Part shown: positions 45,626 to 57,029 of the stretch, piece after piece | Layout of the letters: the number at the start of each line of letters is the position of its first letter | Numbering within the stretch: the stretch's first letter is position 1 | NCBI RefSeq assembly: GCF_029784165.1 | Contig: NC_073696.1 | Coordinates: forward strand, 171,854,912-171,918,911 | DNA from: Wyeomyia smithii | Lineage: Eukaryota > Arthropoda > Insecta > Diptera > Culicidae | Direction of reading: 5' to 3' | Length of the DNA: 64,000 nucleotides | Notes under the pieces: generated by a model | What the model was told of the DNA's origin: nothing | The model's input: the letters and a program-made list of their open reading frames with translations, nothing else | The model's database searches: none | Position numbers and translations under genes: made by a program

Positions 45626-47903
45626 GATGATCAGCTTGGATCATTCACTGTAAATAATAAGTTGCGCTTTTGAATTATTAGACAAATTTTCGAATTCCAC
45701 AAAAACCTCATTTTGTAGTGGCGTGCAGAACTCGAAAAATGACACGCACACTAATCCGATATTCGTTTGTTGACTGCTTCACGTGGCGCAAGTCGCAGTC
45801 GGTTTCTGTTGTCGCTTTGCAGATGGGTCTCGCTTTTGTCGATCGCGGTCATCACCGTAGATATATGCCCTGTGCAATAGGTATCTTGTGTGCTTCTCTC
45901 TGTCCAATAAAAGTGTGAGGCCAAAAGGTTCATTCATAGTTCATTGACGATCATCATCACGTTCGCGTTCGTGTACTCAAATTTGGTGCGATTTTTTTCT
46001 CTATTTTACTTTGAAAACTGACGAATGGTTAATGGAGTGTAGTGTATAGTTTGCTTCAGGCACTTTCGTGCTTTATCGTTATCGGTTATTTATTATCGTC
46101 TTTCATATCCTGTTGTGTTGTTACCGTTTACCATACACTGCCGTACTCTCCTTAAAAGCATGTGAAATGTCTGTTTCACGATCGTGTGTAATGTTAATAT
46201 TAATAAATAAAAAATAATATTTGTTTAGGTAATTGAAACAGACTTGGTTTACGAAGTATTCCGCTCTCAACTGCTAGAAATTCCGATTAATTATGTGAGG
46301 TGAATCAGCCTGTGGTGTGAATAATAATTGATGGAATTGCCTATTTTTGTGGTGGTTTCACCAATATGAATTCAAATGTGAGTGAGTTAGCCATAAAAAT
46401 TTGTTGTTTTTTATTTGCTTGAGTGGTGTTTAGTGTTTTCAACTACGAATGTTTTAAGTATTTGTTCAACAGGACAACATTTGTTCATAAATGATTTACG
46501 TTATGGTTTTGTGGTTTTTGTGCAGCACATATGTTGGTAGCTATCTACGAGTGAAGCGAATACTCTTTACGAATACCCGAGACAACTCTACGTAAAAAAA
46601 AAATCGCACATCAAGTGATAAAAGAGGAGATATCTTATCAGTGGAGGAATACAAATGGTTTGAGTTAGCATTCGTTTGTGGCTGTTAGTGTTTGTTGCTA
46701 CAGCAAGCGGTCGTTCGCGATTGTTATAGCCACCGTCAGTTGATTGTTAGCAGTGCTAAATTTGGAACTTGCAAGTAAAGTGAAGAACACACCTCAATCG
46801 TGTCAATAATGCAGTGAGTTAACATTTGGATCAGGACATATAGAAAGATATATATGTGAAGCAATCATTTGCGCAAACTGTGGATAATACGCACTATTTT
46901 CTCCAATCTGGTTATACAACATTTTTTCCACAAAACACAGATTTCGACCTTTTTACGTATGAGCGAATAAATATATCCGGTCGTATATAAAAGATCCGGT
47001 TATTTAGCCACGTCGGTCGTAAATTTCAGCATGTTTTCCTCAAACCGCCGAATTCGGAATACCGTGTGATGCAACTAATAAACTACTCGATCATTTTCAA
47101 ATTCACAATTGAAATGTTTTAATTATCTGTTCATAGCAATTATCGATATTTTTATTTGAATACTACACATTATTAGCTTTTTTAACTAAATGATTACTTT
47201 CTGCTATGAACTCGCTGAATTTGTTTTATAAATATCAAAAATTTTCTTGAAATAAGACTGAAATGTATGCTTAAATGAAAGCAAAGAGATTTTAACGTTA
47301 ACCTTTATTCCATGTTTGAAAAGATAGGAAAATTATGTTCGTGTGTGGATTTCTCCGTGCAACTTGAAACTGTTCATTGAAGAGTGTTAGTGCTCCGATT
47401 TGGTTTGTTTTGAAAATATTTGACCTGTGGTTCCTAATCGTTTTGTGCTTTATTAAAAATACCTATACGTGCCCGATGAGGGTATGGTGATTTGATAATA
47501 TCTCTCCAAAGTGTCCTTTCCGAAACAGAATCCACTGCGGCTTAGGGGCCACAAAATTGATTGGAGTATTGAATTACTCTTTCTGGGCTATTTTTAAGGT
47601 TTTCAAACGTATTGATCATTTCTGGGAATAAATTTCTTGGGTTTGAAATGACCCTGAAAACAATTAGAATATTACTACAGAGAACAGACATTCATGTTCA
47701 TATAAAAAAATGAAAATCGTGTGTAAAAATTTGAATCGAAATACGTTAAAACACTAACGACATCTGTCTTGTGGTGCCCCAGTTGCACTGCATAAATATT
47801 GACGTATCGATGTTTTATCGATATCGGTGATTGGTTTATCATTGACGCGAGCGCCACAGCGCGACCATTATCACTTACGGTTAAATGACAGTTTCAAGTT
47901 TTT
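45626..47903. other. Gene-free stretch, 2.3 kb
   Basis: No long frame, element end or repeat was recognised. A potential exon-like boundary (AATGCA followed by GTGAGT at about 46808-46816) lies after a pyrimidine-poor leader-like sequence. It could be an untranslated first exon of a gene such as RhoL, but nothing proves it. Bases 47815-47830 hold ATCGATATCGGTGA words. Confidence 0.3.
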
Positions 47904-47987
47904 ACACGTCTTTTGAAAATAAGATAAATGTCTGCTCTCTGTGATATCACAGAGAACAAACATTTATCTTATTTTCAAAAGACGTGT
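47904..47987. repeat. 84-bp near-perfect palindrome
   Basis: ACACGTCTTTTGAAAATAAG and on to the centre GTGATATCAC, then the mirror image. 40 of 42 positions pair, and there is no loop. The symmetry continues more loosely outward (CAAGTTTTT and AAACTTG-like words). It may be a MITE core or an inverted duplication. Confidence 0.9.
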
Positions 47988-48262
47988 TTTGAGTTTGTGA
48001 TACTTATTGCTTATTGTTAAATATTGTGTACGAGGGGTAGTTAAGATAGTTACGTAACTGATATTTTTCCAAAATAAAAATGTTGGGTAGTTGACCGTTA
48101 CGTCATTTTAGGGGGCTGCATGTTAAACTATACTTTTATTACATCAGGGGTCTGAATTTTAGATTTTTAACGTTACGTAACTTGTGTACAACGCCTAATC
48201 TGCATGCAGGGATTTTTTTTTTTTGCTTAGAGGGGGGGGGGGGGGGATTTGTTAGTAGCTTA

Positions 48263-48838
48263 AGTATTTATGATAAATATTAGTAAATAATGAGTATGTG
48301 TGTCCAATCACAAATGGTGACTTCTCAACACTGTTAGAAATTTGTAATTTTAATTGTTAGGATTAGTTTGCTTTCGCAATTAGGACTTATCATTCGTAGG
48401 GATTTAAACCTACTTGTCAGAAAAGGGGAAGTAAACTTACAACTAACTTAATTGCTAACTTATTGGCTATAAAGAGAGCTTATCGTAGCAATTGAGGATT
48501 GCAACGATTTTTGTCGAAAATTGTTAATAATTTTATTTCACATAGCTTCTAATGTTTCAACACCAGTAAGTCTATGTAATTCGAGTGTACCAAACCAAGG
48601 AGGACGCTTCAAAATCATTTTCATAATTTTATTCTGAATCCTTTGGAGCGTTTCCTTCCTTGTTGAACAGCAACTTGACCAGATCGGTACAGCATAAAGC
48701 ATTGCTGGTCTAAAAATTTATTTGTAAATCAAAAGTTTGTTCTTTAAACAAAGTTTAGAATTTCTGTTAATGAGAGGATATAAACATCTCGTATATTTGA
48801 TGCACTTGGCTTGTATACTCTCAATGTGCTCTTTGAAA
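48263..48838 (-). pseudogene. Jockey-type LINE 3' fragment, 576 bp, copy 1
   Basis: On the minus strand it reads EHIESIQAKCIKY, LINRNSKLCLKNKLLIYK, PAMLYAVPIWSSCCSTRKE and RIQNKIMKMILKRPPWF, with a stop inside EAM*NKII. This is the post-RT end of jockey-clade ORF2, followed by about 200 bp of 3' UTR without a poly(A) tail. The second copy at 60053-60628 has the same length and the same two ends. Confidence 0.75.
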
Positions 48839-48850
48839 TGCAGGGATTAA

Positions 48851-48991
48851 AGACCATTTTACGAGACGTTTCAAAACTCAATTCATGAACGAAATTTCGA
48901 CGTGTAGCACTGAACCGCTAACATAATGCACGTAAAAGCAACATCAATATTAGGGGCTCCCGTGACACCTGTCAGTTCGTACAATGGTTTA
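48851..48991. mobile_element. 142-bp MITE family, copy 3 (inverted, diverged)
   Basis: Begins AGACCATTTTACGAGACG and ends GTCAGTTCGTACAATGGTTTA, the inverse orientation of copies 1 and 2. More diverged, and terminal symmetry is reduced. It adjoins the LINE fragment at 48263-48838. Confidence 0.75.
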
Positions 48992-49815
48992 TTGGAGATT
49001 GGAGATGGAGATGGCTTAGAGTTAAAGTTTGGCCGCAGAAAGACGTCCAAGCTGAGTTCCAAAATTGTGTAGTTTTTTGTAGTAGTAATTCGTAACCAGA
49101 TAGCGCTACCGGTACCGCCAGCCTCGTACACCAGCGAAAATAAATGTATCGTAGCGATAAGGTCATCAGGCGGCGCTAGTGTACAAGTGATTTATAACAC
49201 AATTTTCTTTGAAAATTTACACGGAAATTTTGATCAATGTTGTTCATGCTTGGATGGACGTCTGTCTGTGGTTTGGCCGAGGGTCACTAAAAACTCCAAT
49301 CGTAATGTCAATAATCGCCTAGATGCTACGTTCCGCTGTCAAAACTTGGCATTCTGTTGTTTCACATATGCGTGCAAAGTTTCAGAAAAAAACGGTCAAA
49401 TAAAATTTTGCGTATTTTCAAAAACCAAAACATAAAAAGAGAATACATGCAATATTAAAAAAAATATTTTGCATTAATTGGGACGAGTATAGATTATTAC
49501 AACAACTATTACCATTTACAAAAGAATTGTTTTATCCAAACAAAAGATATTCGCAACACGAATTGTTTAATAATTTTTCATAATATTGAGTGAAATATTG
49601 AAAAAAAAAATTACAAAAAACTGCAAAAAACTTTCATCTGGTCTGAAAATCAAACAGATCGAATTAAATACATACGTTTGGTAAGAACGCTTTTAAAACA
49701 AAGTAGTTTGAAATGTTGGTCGATCAAAATGAAAATTTGAACAAAACGGGGTACAAGTAGAAATAGTAATATTAAATGGCGCTTCGAAAGAATCAAAACA
49801 TTTTAAACCATGTAT
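48992..49815. other. Gene-free stretch
   Basis: No recognisable gene or element. Open frames of 63-82 codons are short and motif-free. Confidence 0.4.
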
Positions 49816-50202
49816 GGGGCCGTTTCTAAACCACGGGTTCATATTTTGATCACTTTTTATACCCCCCGTACCCCCCCCCCCCACCCCCCGTGGTCTTTCG
49901 TGGTCTTTTGGCTAATCCCCCCCCCCTCCTAGCGACTTTAACCATGTGGTGTTTTCATTTGTCATGTGCTAAATTAAATTATAACAATTCGCTTATTTTT
50001 TTACATTTTTATTATTAAACTTTCAGTACATACTTTAATTTCTAAAATGCAAAAGCTTCATTCTTGACTTGGTGGCAACAATAAAATATAAGTCAGAAAA
50101 AAAAACCACGTGGTCATTTCGTTACCCCCTCCACCACTGTGCGTGGTCTTTTGACAACCCCCCGTCCCCCTCTTTATGACCTCGTGGTTTAGGAACGGCC
50201 CC
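49816..50202. mobile_element. MITE with GGGGCCGTTTCTAAACCACG ends
   Basis: Left end GGGGCCGTTTCTAAACCACG, right end the inverse CGTGGTTTAGGAACGGCCCC. CGTGGTC/GACCACG and C-run words recur near the ends. The flanks TAT and TAC are a possible imperfect 3-bp duplication. Same style as the G-rich MITE at 26060. Confidence 0.7.
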
Positions 50203-50814
50203 TACATCTTCACTATGCATATGCAGTGAAATCAGAATCATATATGTATATAAACTTATATAAATACAGGTTCAAAAATCGAGCAAAGAACGAATGATTG
50301 GAAAAAAGGTCAAACAAGAAGGCAAATGAGCCCTGATTGCTAACACAATAATTCTAATCCTGATGGACTGGAGTTGAAAGTGTTGTATGAGAATCAGAAT
50401 GACTTTCCTTGCAACACTATCTTTTTCATGGCGGTTTTTATGAGAGCAAAAAACAAAATAACCACGTGGTTGTTCTAGTGGAAGATTTATGTTGTCCTAA
50501 TGAAAGATTTAGAACGTGTATTTAGCTAATTTAGCTGAAAATTTTCACTCGAAATATGATGCAGCAATTGATTTTCTCGGTTTAATCTATTTGATATTGC
50601 AGAACATGTTCCAAAATTTGTGCGTCTTGGAAGAATTAAATATTACATTATAACAACCGAAAGCCTCGGTAATGTACAAAGCAAGCGAGAAGTTTTATTT
50701 CTAGTAACTGACGCTGGTTTTGTCCCACAGTCTCGTTATTTTTTTTTCTATCTGAGTATAGGTTTTGCGTCAAACCTTTTGTAGTTCTTAGTAATATTTT
50801 CTTAATAATACTTC
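50203..50814. other. Gene-free stretch
   Basis: AT-rich, no gene or element ends recognised. Confidence 0.4.
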
Positions 50815-51230
50815 GCAGGCAACTGTTTAAGTGTACAGGACAATTGCGGGGTTAGCGTCACGATCCTACTGACTACTAACAGCAAAAACATCATATCAAG
50901 AAGACTGGCATCTCTGGATCGATCTCATATAAATGACAAGTGTCAAATCCAACAGCGCACTCTATCTATTGGAGGTGGAACTTTGCTATGAAAGTGCTGG
51001 TAATTACATCGCTGCGAAGACAGAGTGTGCGTATGTGGTGGTCCAGTCTGTGCGTCAGTTCCACTTTTGTTCAACAGACTGCACTGCCAAAACTGACGCT
51101 CAATCTCAGGCAGAATTCCCAGTCTTCTTGATATGGTGTTTTAGCTAACAGTCTTTCTCGAGCTGAGACTCGAACCTACGACGACTGGCTTGTTAGGCCA
51201 GCATCGTACCTCGAGACCAGCTGAAAGGGT
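50815..51230 (-). mobile_element. tRNA-like SINE split by a MITE
   Basis: On the minus strand the head (51230-51150) has a B box GGTTCGAGTCTC and a tRNA-like hairpin CTGGC-CTAACAA-GCCAG whose loop would present AAC. TCTCGAG and CTCGAGA could pair as an acceptor stem, but the D arm is missing. The tail (50882-50815) reads CAGTAGGATCGTGACGCTAA, then CAATTGTCCTGTACAC. A MITE (50883-51144) separates head and tail. A related tail lies at about 42995-43075. Confidence 0.65.
50883..51144. mobile_element. 262-bp MITE inserted in the SINE
   Basis: Ends CAAAAACATCATATCAAG and the inverse CTTGATATGGTGTTTTAG, with 26-bp near-perfect inverted repeats. CTAACAG is duplicated exactly at 50876-50882 and 51145-51151. 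Non-coding. Confidence 0.75.
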
Positions 51231-52564
51231 TGCTTCACGCATATAGGAGGAAGGGAGAACAAAGAAAATCGTGACGATACGAAACGGAGACGCCAACACC
51301 AGTTTCAGAACCCGAAGTGGCTACGGCGCGCCAGTGATCAACAGCAAAAAAATCTCCGAAATCTTGGTCGGAACTTGCATGATGTATTGTATGCCACTGT
51401 TGTTCCAATCGCGTTTTGCGGTGTAAGAAAACTATCATCAAATGACATGATGCGGTGGTAGAAATTCAAATGACACGTTGAAGGAAAGGAAAGTGTCATA
51501 GTATGCGTCAGTGTCTCCGTCAATAAAATCGGTTTCATATGAATTGGTCTGGAAAGAAACCCATGATCAAATTTGCGTGACAGCGAAAATGTTCATCGTA
51601 ATTCGATGACAGTAGTCGAAAGAGATCAAATGACAATCAAACTGTTCGAATCGAAATGCGCGAAATATTCAGTTCAGTTGTTATGTTTCGGAAGTGTAAA
51701 CTTTGTAACCTTGCGGCTTCGAAGCTCCTCTCAACGACCGGTTTAGTTGTTAGTCCACAAAATTATTGGTTGGGCATTTACACGAATACACACATTAAAA
51801 TATGTCCGTACCGTATTGATGAAGTTAAATTAGTTGGTTATCATACTGTGCCTCAATTCAATTCTCGCCCGAATTTAGGAGTCCTGTGATGGCTCGCAGA
51901 TCGCTACGGGTTCAACTAAGTCGCCTTCTGGTAACCGCAGCGTTTGAGTAGATAATCTGATTATTTTATCTACAACTTTCCCATATTGCCATTGAGAGGA
52001 AATTCTAGCTTTTCACATGTACCGATGACTACATTTTGGACGCAATCACCTTCACGACGCTTATTGCTGCCACTTACTATGACTTAAATGCTCATAAAAC
52101 TGATTATTAGCAAAATCTGAAGGAATTGCTTCATCTTCCTCCATCCATATCATGACTTTGTCATCGTCATCAAATTAACTTAATAGTGTACAAATGAGTT
52201 TGACTTGTTCCCCTGCATACAACACGAGTCACGGATCTTGCTCTATTCATCTTTGTATGTACTTAGCTCACCTTTAATGGCGAACGTGAAGACACTGAAA
52301 ACTGCTAGACCTTCCTTGGTTTGTTAGGCAGTCAGAAGGTCAATTTCGGTTGATCCTGCAGTAACCGGGCATCCGAAGTAATGTTACATTGTTAAGGCGG
52401 GCGAGCCTCTACAGCATCAGTACCAGTTCTTTAGTATCCTTGTTGCGTTGCGCTCGCAGACTAATCTGTAAATACCTTTAGCAGTCTTAAATATCAGTAT
52501 AGCAGTCTGAAAAGCAGTATAGCAGTCGAATAGATCCCGGTTGCTCCATGTTAGCACAGACATA
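51231..52564. other. Gene-free stretch
   Basis: No recognised gene. Frames of up to 77 codons (51656-51889) lack motifs. AGCAGTATAGCAGT-type short repeats occur at about 52480-52530. Confidence 0.35.
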
Positions 52565-52899
52565 CAGTCATGGAGAAAATTATAAATACATTTGCAGTTT
52601 AGGTTCATTTTCCATACTTGGGCACTGATTTTAGTTGTTATATGATGTTATGTTACGTCATTACGATCTGCAGACACTCTCTTTCAAAGAGGAACGGAGA
52701 AATAACTAGAATTTTACTGTGATTCCGAAAGTTTTTTGCGTGAGTTAGTGTTTTTAAGGTGACGAAAAAAATAAGTACACTATTGAAATATATATACAAA
52801 ACATTCCAAATAAGCTTTGTTTTTCTACATATCGTTAGCAAAGTGACCTTTTGCGTGTCATAACTTACTATCAATATTTCGTGGCCTGTACTTTGTTTT

Positions 52900-53500
52900 T
52901 TAAAACCATATTTTTTCTTCGTGGTATGTTTACAACCAAGTTCTCACGAGTAGAAGCTGGGATAGCATTTCACGCTGCATTTGCGACGTTCCATAAGTCT
53001 ATTTCTTTCTTTAGATGATGCTTTGCAACGTAGGACTTGACAATCTTCCATAGATTTTTGATACGGGTTAAGTTAGGAGACTATGCTGGCCAATCCAACA
53101 GTTTTATATTTTCCTCTGAAAATCATCTTCAAGTTTTCAAAGCTGTATGTTTAGGATCGTTACCCTCCAACGAAGAGGCGTGTTTTTTGGCATACGGAAG
53201 CATCAGGCTACGTAAAATATCTACATAGTCGTTAGTATTCATAGTCTATGTTATAAAATGAATGGGTTCCACACCAGCATCAGAAAACAGCACCACACCA
53301 TTTTGTGGTCACTTCCAAATTTTACTACTTTCTTGGTTAATTGTGCATTGGAAGCAGTATTTACCGGTCTTCTCACCAGCTGCTGACCGTTTGGACCAAA
53401 AAGGTTAAATTTCAACTCATCCGACACACGATGTGCCATTTAGTTGCACCCTAGTCTAAGAACTTTTTAAAAAATTCAGTTCTTGCCAATATGTGTCGCT
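52900..53500 (-). pseudogene. Tc1 transposase relic, left copy
   Basis: On the minus strand: HRVSDELKFNLFGPNGQQLV (the SDESKF-type first catalytic D), VKFGSDHKMVWCCF, LMLPYAKKHASS, NDPKHTALKT (second D), then WPA*SPNLTRIKNLWKIVK. The catalytic E of the usual NPIENLW is replaced by K, and several stops interrupt. It ends with an N-VVNIP-RRK tail. Dead. Confidence 0.7.
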
Positions 53501-53900
53501 TTTGAAGTAAAGTTTCCTGTGTACCTAGGTGGTCGATTTTGATTCCGTATGCCGAAGAAAACATACCGCTTTGCTGGATCTTTAAACAGCATAACGATCC
53601 TGAACATACAATATTGAAAACACGAAGAAGATTTTCAAACGAAAATATAAAATTGTTAGTTTGGCCAGCGCAGTCTCCTAATTTAAATCCTTCAGGAATT
53701 TTATTGAAGATTGTGAAAGTCTAGGTTGCAAAGCATCATCCAAAGAATAAAACAGACTCATGGAATGTCGTACATGCAGCGTGAAATCGTGAAAACTGAG
53801 TGGTAAACATACCACGAAGATTAAATATGGTTTTACAAAACAAAGGACAAGCCACAAAATATTGAAAGTGGTTTTTGTAACGTAAAAGGTCACTTTGCTA
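53500..53900 (+). pseudogene. Tc1 transposase relic, right copy
   Basis: On the plus strand: MIPYAEENIPLCWIFKQHND, PEHTILKTRRRF and WPAQSPNLNPSGILLKIVK. This is the C-terminal half of the same protein type; the SDE segment is absent. The third acidic residue is lost (NPSGILL in place of NPIENLW). Confidence 0.7.
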
Positions 53901-54189
53901 AAGATATGTGGAGAAATAAAGCTTATTTGGAATGTTTTGTATATATATATAATCCAATAGTGTACTTATTTTTTTGCGCCACCTTAAAAACACTAACTCA
54001 CGCAAAAAGTTTTCGAAATCACCGACACAGAAAAATGCCAGTTATGTCTCCGTTCCTCTTTGAAAAAGAGTGTCTGCAGATCGTAATGGCGTAACATAAC
54101 ATCATATAACAACTTAAATCAGTGCGCAAATGTGGAAAATTAACCAAAACTGCAAGTGTAAATTTATTATTTTCTCCAGTTGGCTACTG

Positions 54190-54451
54190 ACCCATAGAGA
54201 AATAAGTTCTAATAACTGATTAGATCATCGTTCGAGTATCGCTGTATGCCTGCATATTTTGAACAAAACCCAAACCAAATCTTTATATAGATTAAAAGCG
54301 TGCAATAATAATAAATATCAGAATTTGTAATCAATAGTTTCCCTCAATGCAAATTGTATATGTTTTCTTACTACTCGCTTTGTCTGAAAATAATGATGAT
54401 TATTATTATAAATTTAATTTCTTCTCTTTCTCCTCTAAGACTGACGTTAAA
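54190..54451. other. RhoL 5' flank
   Basis: CTTTCTCCTCTAAG at about 54426-54439 looks like a 3' splice site just before the coding start, so an upstream untranslated exon is likely. An ATT/ATG-rich simple run lies at about 54390-54415. Confidence 0.4.
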
Positions 54452-55144
54452 ATGACGATGGGAAACATGCGACCACTGAAGATCACAACTGTCGGAGACG
54501 GAATGGTCGGGAAAACATGCATGCTTATTACATACACACAAAACGAATTTCCGAGTGAATATGTACCGACGGTGTTCGATAATCATGCTTGCAACATTTT
54601 ATTAGATGAAAAAGAATATGCTTTAACCCTTTGGGATACAGCAGGACAGGAGGATTATGAAAGATTACGTCCTCTTAGCTACCCTAATGTAAGTTCTTGT
54701 TATTCGTCAAAGTAAAAAGAGAGCATTTCTATTATAATTTTATTTTTTGCAGACTGACTGTTTTCTTATATGTTATTCCATATCTAGCAAAACATCATTC
54801 GATAACGTGCTTTCTAAGTGGTACCCTGAGATAAGACATTTTGCACCAAATATCCCCATTGTGCTTGTTGGTAATAACATAAATAAATATTGCAATTGAA
54901 ACAATTTCTTTATCTTCGTTTTTTCTACAATTGATAAGGTACTAAAAGTGATCTTCGGGTGCATGGATCAGAAAAGTTTGTGACTACAGCTGAAGGTAAA
55001 AAACTGAAACACAAGATAAAGGCTTACTCACTAGTTGAATGCTCTGCAAAAAAGAAGCTTAATCTCGGTGATGTGTTTGATGAAGCCATTCGTGCTGTTG
55101 AAAAAAAGCCCCACGCTAGACCACGTGTTTGTGCAATACTTTGA
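54452..55144 (+). CDS. RhoL: Rho-family small GTPase RhoL
   Basis: Membrane-anchored GTP-binding switch of the Rho family. In Drosophila, RhoL acts in immune-cell migration and cell shape. Coding exons are 54452-54688, 54753-54870 and 54939-55144, with GTAAGT/GTAATA donors, AG acceptors and consistent phases, giving 186 aa. Motifs: P-loop GDGMVGKT (15-22), switch I YVPTVFDN, DTAGQED in switch II (62-68), TKSD (120-123), ECSAKKK (152-158), and C-terminal CAIL (183-186), which predicts geranylgeranylation because it ends in L. KITTVGDGMVGKT and ECSAKKK match RhoL better than Rac or Cdc42; this is from memory. A second in-frame ATG two codons later is an alternative start. All three introns or leaders are short; the upstream exon lies outside the coding part. 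Confidence 0.93.
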
Positions 55145-55565
55145 GAATGTAACTAGGGTTTTACCAACAAAATTCACTACATACCGTTAGCTTAGGGCCA
55201 GTGATGATAGGTTTTCTACTTAAAGTTAATTAAAAAAGGGATCCACATTTATCTTAGCTTTTTTCAATAGTGTATATATTGCGCCTTATTCTGCAAAAGC
55301 AAAGTCGATACAAACGCTATTGTATATCAATTTGAACTCGTGAAGATTTCTTACCGATGTAGTATTGTATTTAATGAGATTTTCATATTGGATTTAACGT
55401 ATTGCTAGATAGTTATAGACGATCCACGGAAGAAAATCACATTTTCAATGTGATGTCAATAACTTTACAACGATGATAGAATTGTATCCTGTAACTAGTC
55501 ACATTGATTATATATGTAATACATTGAATATGTAACTCAAATAATAAATTTGATTTTAATGATTA
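55145..55565 (+). other. RhoL 3' untranslated region
   Basis: AT-rich sequence with AATAAATTTG at about 55542-55552, the likely poly(A) signal of RhoL. No other feature. Confidence 0.55.
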
Positions 55566-56038
55566 TGATGGAAAGCCTGGTATGATTAATAGTTTGAACA
55601 GTTCATTTGACACGGCACGATACATCTTATGTTTTACTGAGCCAAATACAATTCTTATTATGTCTAAGATAGCAGGAAAAAGAAGGAGGCACTTTTTTAT
55701 TACTCGTGGCCGACTACGAGCTAGTGGGGATTAAAGGTGAGTGGAGGGGAGTACAATTTTGAATTAAAACTATTTTAACACTTCGTTTTTCAACTGATAG
55801 AGCAGTGATAGTGATGTGGCGCAGTTTTGGTCTGAAGTGTTTGCGTAAACATAGATGTTGGCTCTCCGTTTTCGTGTCTCCAGCATAGTAGTATTCTGAC
55901 GAGTAGACAGAATAATTTTAAATTTTAATGTCGGCATTTTTCAAAAAACAGTTTAGCTGTGTCATGTACTGGAGATCACCGCTTCCCAGAATGTCCCTAA
56001 CGAGAACGTTCGGTTGTTTTCCTCGGGCCCGAAGGAAA

Positions 56039-57010
56039 TCAATCTATCAGCTTGGACCTAGCACCAGAGAATTCGGTACACGACCAAACAACATGCTCAA
56101 TGTCGTGGTAGCCATGGCCACCAATGCAGTGATTACTTTCCACAAGCCCTCTTCGAAAGAGATGCGTGTTTAACGTGTAGTGTCTGGACATAAGTCTTGA
56201 CATCACACGAATGAAGTCTCGACCTACATCCAACCCCTTGAACCATGCTTTCGTCGATACCTTAGGAGAAATGGAATGTAGCCACCGTCCCAGTTCATCT
56301 GTATCCCATGATGATTGCCAACTTTTGAGCGTCCTCCGACGCAAAATACTGAAAAATTCATCATAAGCAATTGGTCTATCATAAATAGTGCCATCAATAG
56401 CACCCACCTTAGCCAAAGCGTCAGCCTTTTCATTGCCCGGAATGGAACAATGAGAAGGTACCCACGCTAAGGTAACCTGATAATTTTTATCTGTTAAAGC
56501 ACTTAAAAACCGACGTATTTTCCCCAGGAAATACGGGGTGTGCTTCACAGGCTTCATCGATCGCAGAGCCTCAATGGCACTGAGACTGTCTGTGAAGATG
56601 AAGTAGTGGTCTATGGGCAGGGTTTCGATGATCCCAAGAGAGTACTGAATAGCAGCAAGTTCTGCGACGTACACGGAAGCAGGAGCATCGAGTTTGTAGA
56701 AGGCGGTAAAATTATCGTGGAAAACACCGAAGCCAGTGGACTCATCTAGATTAGCTCCGTCAGTATAAAACATTTTATCACAACTCACATGTTTAAACTT
56801 ATTTGAAAAAATCTTAGGGATCTCTTGTGGGCGCAATTGATCCGGGATACCAATAATGTCTTCTTTCATGGTGGTGTCGAAGAATATAGCATTGTTAGAA
56901 GTATCTAAAGGTGCGACATTGAAGGGAACGTATGAAGAAGGGTAAATATCTTGAGCCATATAGTCAAAATATAAAGCCATAAATCTAGATTGAGATTGAA
57001 GGTCGAACAA
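56039..57010 (-). pseudogene. I-type LINE: RNase H and C-terminal region
   Basis: The open frame of 323 codons is the longest intact piece. RNase H motifs: FYTDGANLDESTGFGVF (D), VAELAAIQYSLG (E), FIFTDSLSAIEALR (D) and WVPSHCSIPGNEKADALAK (H, D). A C-terminal zinc-knuckle-like segment CIGGHGYHDIEHVVWSC follows. Near the end (KLID) a frameshift leaves the rest (FLRARGKQPNVLVRDIL) in another frame to about 55925. The catalytic set is complete, but the upstream RT is broken. Confidence 0.85.
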
Positions 57011-57029
57011 CCTCTCGAAATTTTCAATT

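Larger units (their letters stand above)
52565..54189. mobile_element. Two Tc1-type copies fused head to head
   Basis: The left copy (52565 to about 53500) is on the minus strand and the right copy (about 53500-54189) on the plus strand. Their outer 370 bp are near inverse copies (GTTGTTATATGATGTTATGT-side, AAAACACTAACTCACGCAAA-side). Outer ends CAGTCATGGAGAAAAT and, inverted, CAGTAGCCAACTGGAGAAAA. Each copy carries transposase remnants, so this is an inverted pair rather than one element with long TIRs. Confidence 0.65.

Noticed and set aside
46808..46816. Possible exon end (AATGCA followed by GTGAGT)
   Set aside because: A single donor-like site is not enough. No acceptor or coding partner could be linked to it.
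51150..51226. Possible tRNA-Val(AAC) gene
   Set aside because: No D arm and a poor T stem. The sequence is the head of a dispersed SINE whose tail is also found nearby.
52565..54189. Single Tc1 element with unusually long TIRs
   Set aside because: Both arms contain transposase coding remnants in opposite directions, so it is an inverted pair.
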